A stretch of DNA of 64,000 nt, taken from positions 5,456,001-5,520,000 of the forward strand of contig NZ_CP021080.1 in the NCBI RefSeq assembly GCF_000802245.2, given 5' to 3'. Positions 57,997 to 64,000 of the stretch are shown piece by piece (position 1 is the first letter of the stretch; each line of letters starts with the position of its first letter). Source of the DNA: Streptomyces pluripotens (lineage in GTDB: Bacteria; Actinomycetota; Actinomycetes; Streptomycetales; Streptomycetaceae). Both the position numbers and the translations under genes were made by a program. Below the pieces are notes generated by a model, which worked only from the letters and a program-made list of their open reading frames with translations, was not told the origin of the DNA and searched no databases.

Positions 57997-60218
57997 GTGG
58001 AGAACGAGACCCACTACGCCGAGGCTGTCATCGACAACGGCGCCTTCGGCACCCGTACGATCCGCTTCGAGACGGGCCGCCTGGCCAAGCAGGCCGCCGG
58101 TTCCGCCGTGGCCTACCTGGACGACGACACCATGGTGCTGTCGGCCACCACCGCCTCCAAGAACCCCAAGGACCAGCTCGACTTCTTCCCGCTCACGGTG
58201 GACGTCGAGGAGCGGATGTACGCCGCCGGCAAGATCCCCGGCAGCTTCTTCCGCCGCGAGGGCCGGCCGAGTGAGGACGCGATCCTCACCTGCCGCCTCA
58301 TCGACCGCCCGCTGCGCCCGTCCTTCAAGAAGGGCCTGCGCAACGAGATCCAGATCGTCGCCACGATCATGGCGCTCAACCCCGACCACCTGTACGACGT
58401 CGTGGCGATCAACGCCGCGTCCGCGTCCACCCAGCTGGCCGGTCTGCCCTTCTCCGGCCCGATCGGCGGCGTCCGCGTCGCGCTGATCCGCGGCCAGTGG
58501 GTCGCCTTCCCGACGCACACCGAGCTGGAGGACGCCGCCTTCGACATGGTCGTCGCGGGTCGTGTCCTGGAAGACGGCGACGTCGCGATCATGATGGTCG
58601 AGGCCGAGGCCACCGAGAAGACCATCAAGCTGGTCGAGGGCGGCGCCGAGGCGCCGACCGAGGAGGTCGTTGCCTCCGGTCTGGAGGCCGCGAAGCCCTT
58701 CATCAAGGTCCTGTGCCGCGCCCAGGCCGACCTCGCCGCCAAGGCCGCCAAGCCGGTCGGCGAGTTCCCGATCTTCCTGGACCACCAGGACGACGTCCTG
58801 GAAGCCCTGACCGCCGCGGTCAAGCCGGAGCTGTCCCAGGCGCTCACCATCGCCGGCAAGCAGGAGCGCGAGGCCGAGCTGGACCGCGTCAAGGCACTCG
58901 CCGCCGAGAAGCTCCTGCCGGAGTTCGAGGGCCGCGAGAAGGAGATCTCCGCCGCGTACCGCTCGCTCACCAAGACCCTGGTCCGCGAGCGCGTGATCAA
59001 GGAGAAGAAGCGCATCGACGGCCGCGGTGTCACCGACATCCGTACCCTGGCCGCCGAGGTCGAGGCCATCCCGCGGGTGCACGGCTCGGCGCTGTTCGAG
59101 CGCGGTGAGACCCAGATCCTGGGTGTCACCACCCTCAACATGCTGCGCATGGAGCAGCAGCTGGACACCCTCTCCCCGGTGACCCGCAAGCGCTACATGC
59201 ACAACTACAACTTCCCGCCGTACTCCACCGGTGAGACCGGTCGCGTCGGCTCCCCGAAGCGCCGCGAGATCGGCCACGGTGCCCTGGCCGAGCGTGCCCT
59301 GGTTCCGGTCCTGCCGACCCGCGAGGAGTTCCCCTACGCGGTCCGCCAGGTGTCCGAGGCCCTCGGCTCCAACGGCTCGACGTCCATGGGCTCGGTCTGC
59401 GCCTCCACCATGTCGCTGCTGAACGCCGGTGTGCCGCTGAAGGCCCCGGTCGCCGGTATCGCCATGGGCCTGATCTCCCAGGAGATCGACGGCGAGACGC
59501 ACTACGTCACCCTCACCGACATCCTCGGTGCCGAGGACGCCTTCGGCGACATGGACTTCAAGGTCGCCGGCACGAAGGACTTCGTGACCGCCCTCCAGCT
59601 CGACACCAAGCTGGACGGCATCCCGGCCTCCGTCCTGGCCGCGGCCCTCAAGCAGGCCCGCGACGCCCGCCTGCACATCCTCGACGTGATGATGGAGGCC
59701 ATCGACCGGCCCGACGAGATGTCCCCGCACGCCCCGCGGATCATCACCGTCAAGATCCCGGTCGACAAGATCGGTGAGGTCATCGGCCCCAAGGGCAAGA
59801 TGATCAACCAGATCCAGGAGGACACGGGCGCCGAGATCACCATCGAGGACGACGGCACGATCTACATCGGCGCCGCCGACGGCCCCTCCGCCGAGGCTGC
59901 CCGCACCACGATCAACGGCATCGCCAACCCGACGATGCCCGAGGTCGGCGAGCGCTACCTCGGCACGGTCGTCAAGACGACCACCTTCGGTGCGTTCGTC
60001 TCCCTGCTGCCCGGCAAGGACGGTCTGCTGCACATCTCGCAGATCCGCAAGCTCGCCGGCGGCAAGCGCGTGGAGAACGTGGAGGACGTCCTCGGCGTGG
60101 GCCAGAAGGTCCAGGTCGAGATCGCCGAGATCGACTCCCGTGGCAAGCTCTCCCTCGTTCCGGTGATCGAGGGCGAGGAAAGCTCTTCCGACGAGACGAA
60201 GAAGGACGACGCCGACCA

Positions 60219-60222
<4 letters not shown>
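57997..60222 (+). CDS. pnp: Polynucleotide phosphorylase
   Basis: A 741-residue phosphorolytic 3'-5' exoribonuclease, also able to polymerise NDPs and add 3' tails. Two RNase PH domains ([26 protein letters not shown] in the first; [19 protein letters not shown] and [20 protein letters not shown] in the second) flank a helical linker. A KH domain ([20 protein letters not shown]) and S1 domain ([28 protein letters not shown]) follow. GTG 57997 has GGAG at suitable distance. The M16 protease gene overlaps its stop (GTGA). Confidence 0.98.
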
Positions 60223-62374
<2,152 letters not shown>

Positions 62375-62396
62375 GCGGCCGGAGTCCGGAACCGTC

Positions 62397-62849
62397 ATGC
62401 GCGCGAAGATCACCTACCTCGTCACGGCCGCCGTCCTGGTCTTCTACTTCGTCCTGGTCGGCAGCCGCGGCGTCATGCTCATCCAGTCCGGCACGCTCCT
62501 CACCGTCACCTTCGGGATCGCGGTGCTGATCCTGCCGGTCATCGGCCTGTGGTTCCTCTGGAAGAACACCCAGTTCGTCCGCAAGGCCAACCAGCTCGCC
62601 TCTCAACTCGACGCCGAGGGCGGTCTGCCCGTGGATGAGCTGAGGCGCCTTCCGAGCGGCCGTATCGACCGCGACTCGGCCGACGAAGTGTTCGCCAGGC
62701 GCAAGGCCGAGACGGAGGCGTCCCCCGACGACTGGCGGACCTGGTTCCGTCTGGCCGTCGCCTACCACGACGCCCGTGACACCCCACGGGCCCGCAAGGC
62801 GATGCAGCGCGCGATCGCCCTGCACGACGGCAAACCCGTCCAGGCTTGA
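62397..62849 (+). CDS. Small membrane protein with TPR-like tail
   Basis: A 150-residue protein with two N-terminal transmembrane helices (about 5-24 and 37-57). The cytoplasmic part ends in DDWRTWFRLAVAYHDARDTPRARKAMQRAIAL, which looks like one TPR-type helical pair. It follows dapB by 22 bp and may be co-transcribed. Function unknown. Confidence 0.85.
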   Translation: MRAKITYLVTAAVLVFYFVLVGSRGVMLIQSGTLLTVTFGIAVLILPVIGLWFLWKNTQFVRKANQLASQLDAEGGLPVDELRRLPSGRIDRDSADEVFARRKAETEASPDDWRTWFRLAVAYHDARDTPRARKAMQRAIALHDGKPVQA

Positions 62850-62927
62850 CGCACGACCGAACCATGCCCGATCCGGGGCCGGCCCGCACCACCACCCGGA
62901 ACGGCCCTCCGGCCTTCGCTCGGCGGT

Positions 62928-63497
62928 TCAGCCGCGCCGGTTCTCCGCGGCCCACGCCTCCAGCGCGTCCGCCGCCCGGTCGAAGGCCATGGGGCGGCCC
63001 AGGAAGTCCAGGCCGTGCGTGGTCAGCAACGGCGGTGTGTCCTCGGGACGCCGGTTCTCGCGGACCAGCCGCAGCGCCTGACCCTGCACCCTGCGGGGCA
63101 AACCCAACCAGCGCACCGGCTGCTGTGCCGTCCGCACCGAGATCACCCGGGCCCATGGCAGCGTCCGCGTCACCAGGAAGCCGACCCGGCGCAGCCCGCG
63201 CCCGTTCACCCACACCCCCACGCGTAGCAGTCGCAGCGCAGCGGCGATGATGGCCAGACCCGCGACGAGCACGGTCCCGGCGGAGGCAGTGCCGGAGGAG
63301 AAGACCGAGCCGGACAGGGCGATGAGCACCGCCGCCAACAACACGAACGAGGCGAGCAGAAGACCCAGCGCGGCAACGCCCACCCGCCAGGGCCCCGGCC
63401 GGTAGGGGCGCCGCCAGCGATCCTGGTCCTGGTGCGGCAGCGCGCTCTCGGATGCCGCCTCGAAGGTGCGGTCGGCGGTCAGAAAGTGCAGGGGCAC
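62928..63497 (-). CDS. Membrane protein with bacterial PH-like domain
   Basis: A 189-residue protein with two transmembrane helices (about 38-63 and 70-92). A C-terminal beta-rich domain follows (GVWVNGRGLRRVGFLVTRTLPWARVISVRTA) that resembles bacterial PH-like modules. The start GTG 63497 has AAGGACC upstream. It converges with the previous gene. Function unknown. Confidence 0.82.
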   Translation of the reverse strand: MPLHFLTADRTFEAASESALPHQDQDRWRRPYRPGPWRVGVAALGLLLASFVLLAAVLIALSGSVFSSGTASAGTVLVAGLAIIAAALRLLRVGVWVNGRGLRRVGFLVTRTLPWARVISVRTAQQPVRWLGLPRRVQGQALRLVRENRRPEDTPPLLTTHGLDFLGRPMAFDRAADALEAWAAENRRG

Positions 63498-63587
63498 GGC
63501 TGGTCCTTACTCGGTCCTTGCGTGGGCTGTGCCCGGTGAGGCTATCCGGCCCGCTTGCCGCTCACCACCCTTGCGCGTCCGGAAGGG

Positions 63588-63824
63588 TCAGTGTCCCTGG
63601 GACGCCTGGGACTGCTGCACCGGCGTGTCCGACGGTGTCGAGAGCGCAGGCACGCCGAGGATCAGGGCCCCCACCAGCCCGCTGACGATGGTGAGACCCA
63701 GCAGCCCGCGTCCGGCTATCTCCCCGAAGGACGCCCGCCGAGGGGACGGGGGAGTGACGTTGCTGCGGAACGTGTCGACTTCGGTGGGGAAGGCGAAGGG
63801 CACGGGCTCGCGCCGACGGAACAT
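63588..63824 (-). CDS. Small hypothetical membrane protein
   Basis: A 78-residue protein: charged N-terminus MFRRREPVPFAF, one transmembrane helix (about 37-60, GLLGLTIVSGLVGALILGV) and a Ser/Gln-rich tail. AGGAGAGG lies eight bases before ATG 63824. It may be co-transcribed with the PH-like gene 90 bp downstream. No known family. Confidence 0.7.
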   Translation of the reverse strand: MFRRREPVPFAFPTEVDTFRSNVTPPSPRRASFGEIAGRGLLGLTIVSGLVGALILGVPALSTPSDTPVQQSQASQGH

Positions 63825-64000
63825 CGCGGTTGCCTCTCCTTTCGAGTCGAACGTGCAGTCTTCATGGATACAGACGATCGATGGACGCAAATGGTGCCCA
63901 TGTCCGGAAAATCTGTGGCCAGGGTGTTGGAGGCGAGGTGCCGCCCCGGCCCTGGAGGATGCCCCGTAAGGTGGGCGCGAACCGCAGAAGTGATGGGAAG

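Noticed and set aside
57994..60033. Minus-strand frame of 679 codons opposite pnp
   Set aside because: Pure antisense of polynucleotide phosphorylase, no ribosome site or motif.
63960..64000. Possible start of another gene at the right edge
   Set aside because: Only about 10 bases follow a GTG near 63991 and no coding signal can be judged.

Overview
The window is a chromosomal segment of a high-GC actinobacterium, almost certainly a Streptomyces. The evidence is a GC content near 70 percent, many GTG starts, and a gene order (gabT ... dxr, rseP, ispG ... proS ... rimP, nusA, ylxR, infB, rbfA, truB, ribF ... ESX locus ... rpsO, pnp, M16 protease, dapB) typical of the Streptomyces core chromosome. 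This assignment comes from gene content, not from a database search.

Region 1 (1-9.6 kb) is catabolic and regulatory: the N-terminal part of a GABA aminotransferase, a membrane-anchored VirD4/TraG-like P-loop ATPase, a PucR-type regulator, an aldehyde dehydrogenase and a 646-residue acyl-CoA dehydrogenase. Region 2 (9.8-21.1 kb) holds a DUF6325/SHOCT pair and the MEP isoprenoid genes dxr and ispG around a site-2 protease. It also has three GNAT acetyltransferases, prolyl-tRNA synthetase, an aminoglycoside-kinase-like protein that has lost its catalytic residues, and a DUF4439/lipoprotein pair. A 167-bp MITE-like inverted-repeat element sits between two convergent genes.

Region 3 (21.3-33.7 kb) is the transcription-translation operon rimP-nusA-ylxR-infB, followed by DUF503-rbfA-truB, a large trypsin-like/STAND ATPase protein with two substituted active sites, and ribF. 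Region 4 (33.7-56.7 kb) is a type VII (ESX) secretion locus. It encodes an EspI-like MinD ATPase, EccE, EccB, two mycosin proteases, an EsxB/EsxA pair, a fused EccC and EccD; no EccA is seen. Accessory genes of visibly lower GC, coding for WxG-type helical proteins, lie in the middle. They form two divergent operons and are the most probable location of uncharacterised substrates.

Region 5 (56.7-64 kb) is a DUF397 gene, rpsO and pnp with a highly structured intergenic region, an M16 peptidase, dapB and three small membrane-protein genes. No tRNA, rRNA, CRISPR array or intact transposase was seen.
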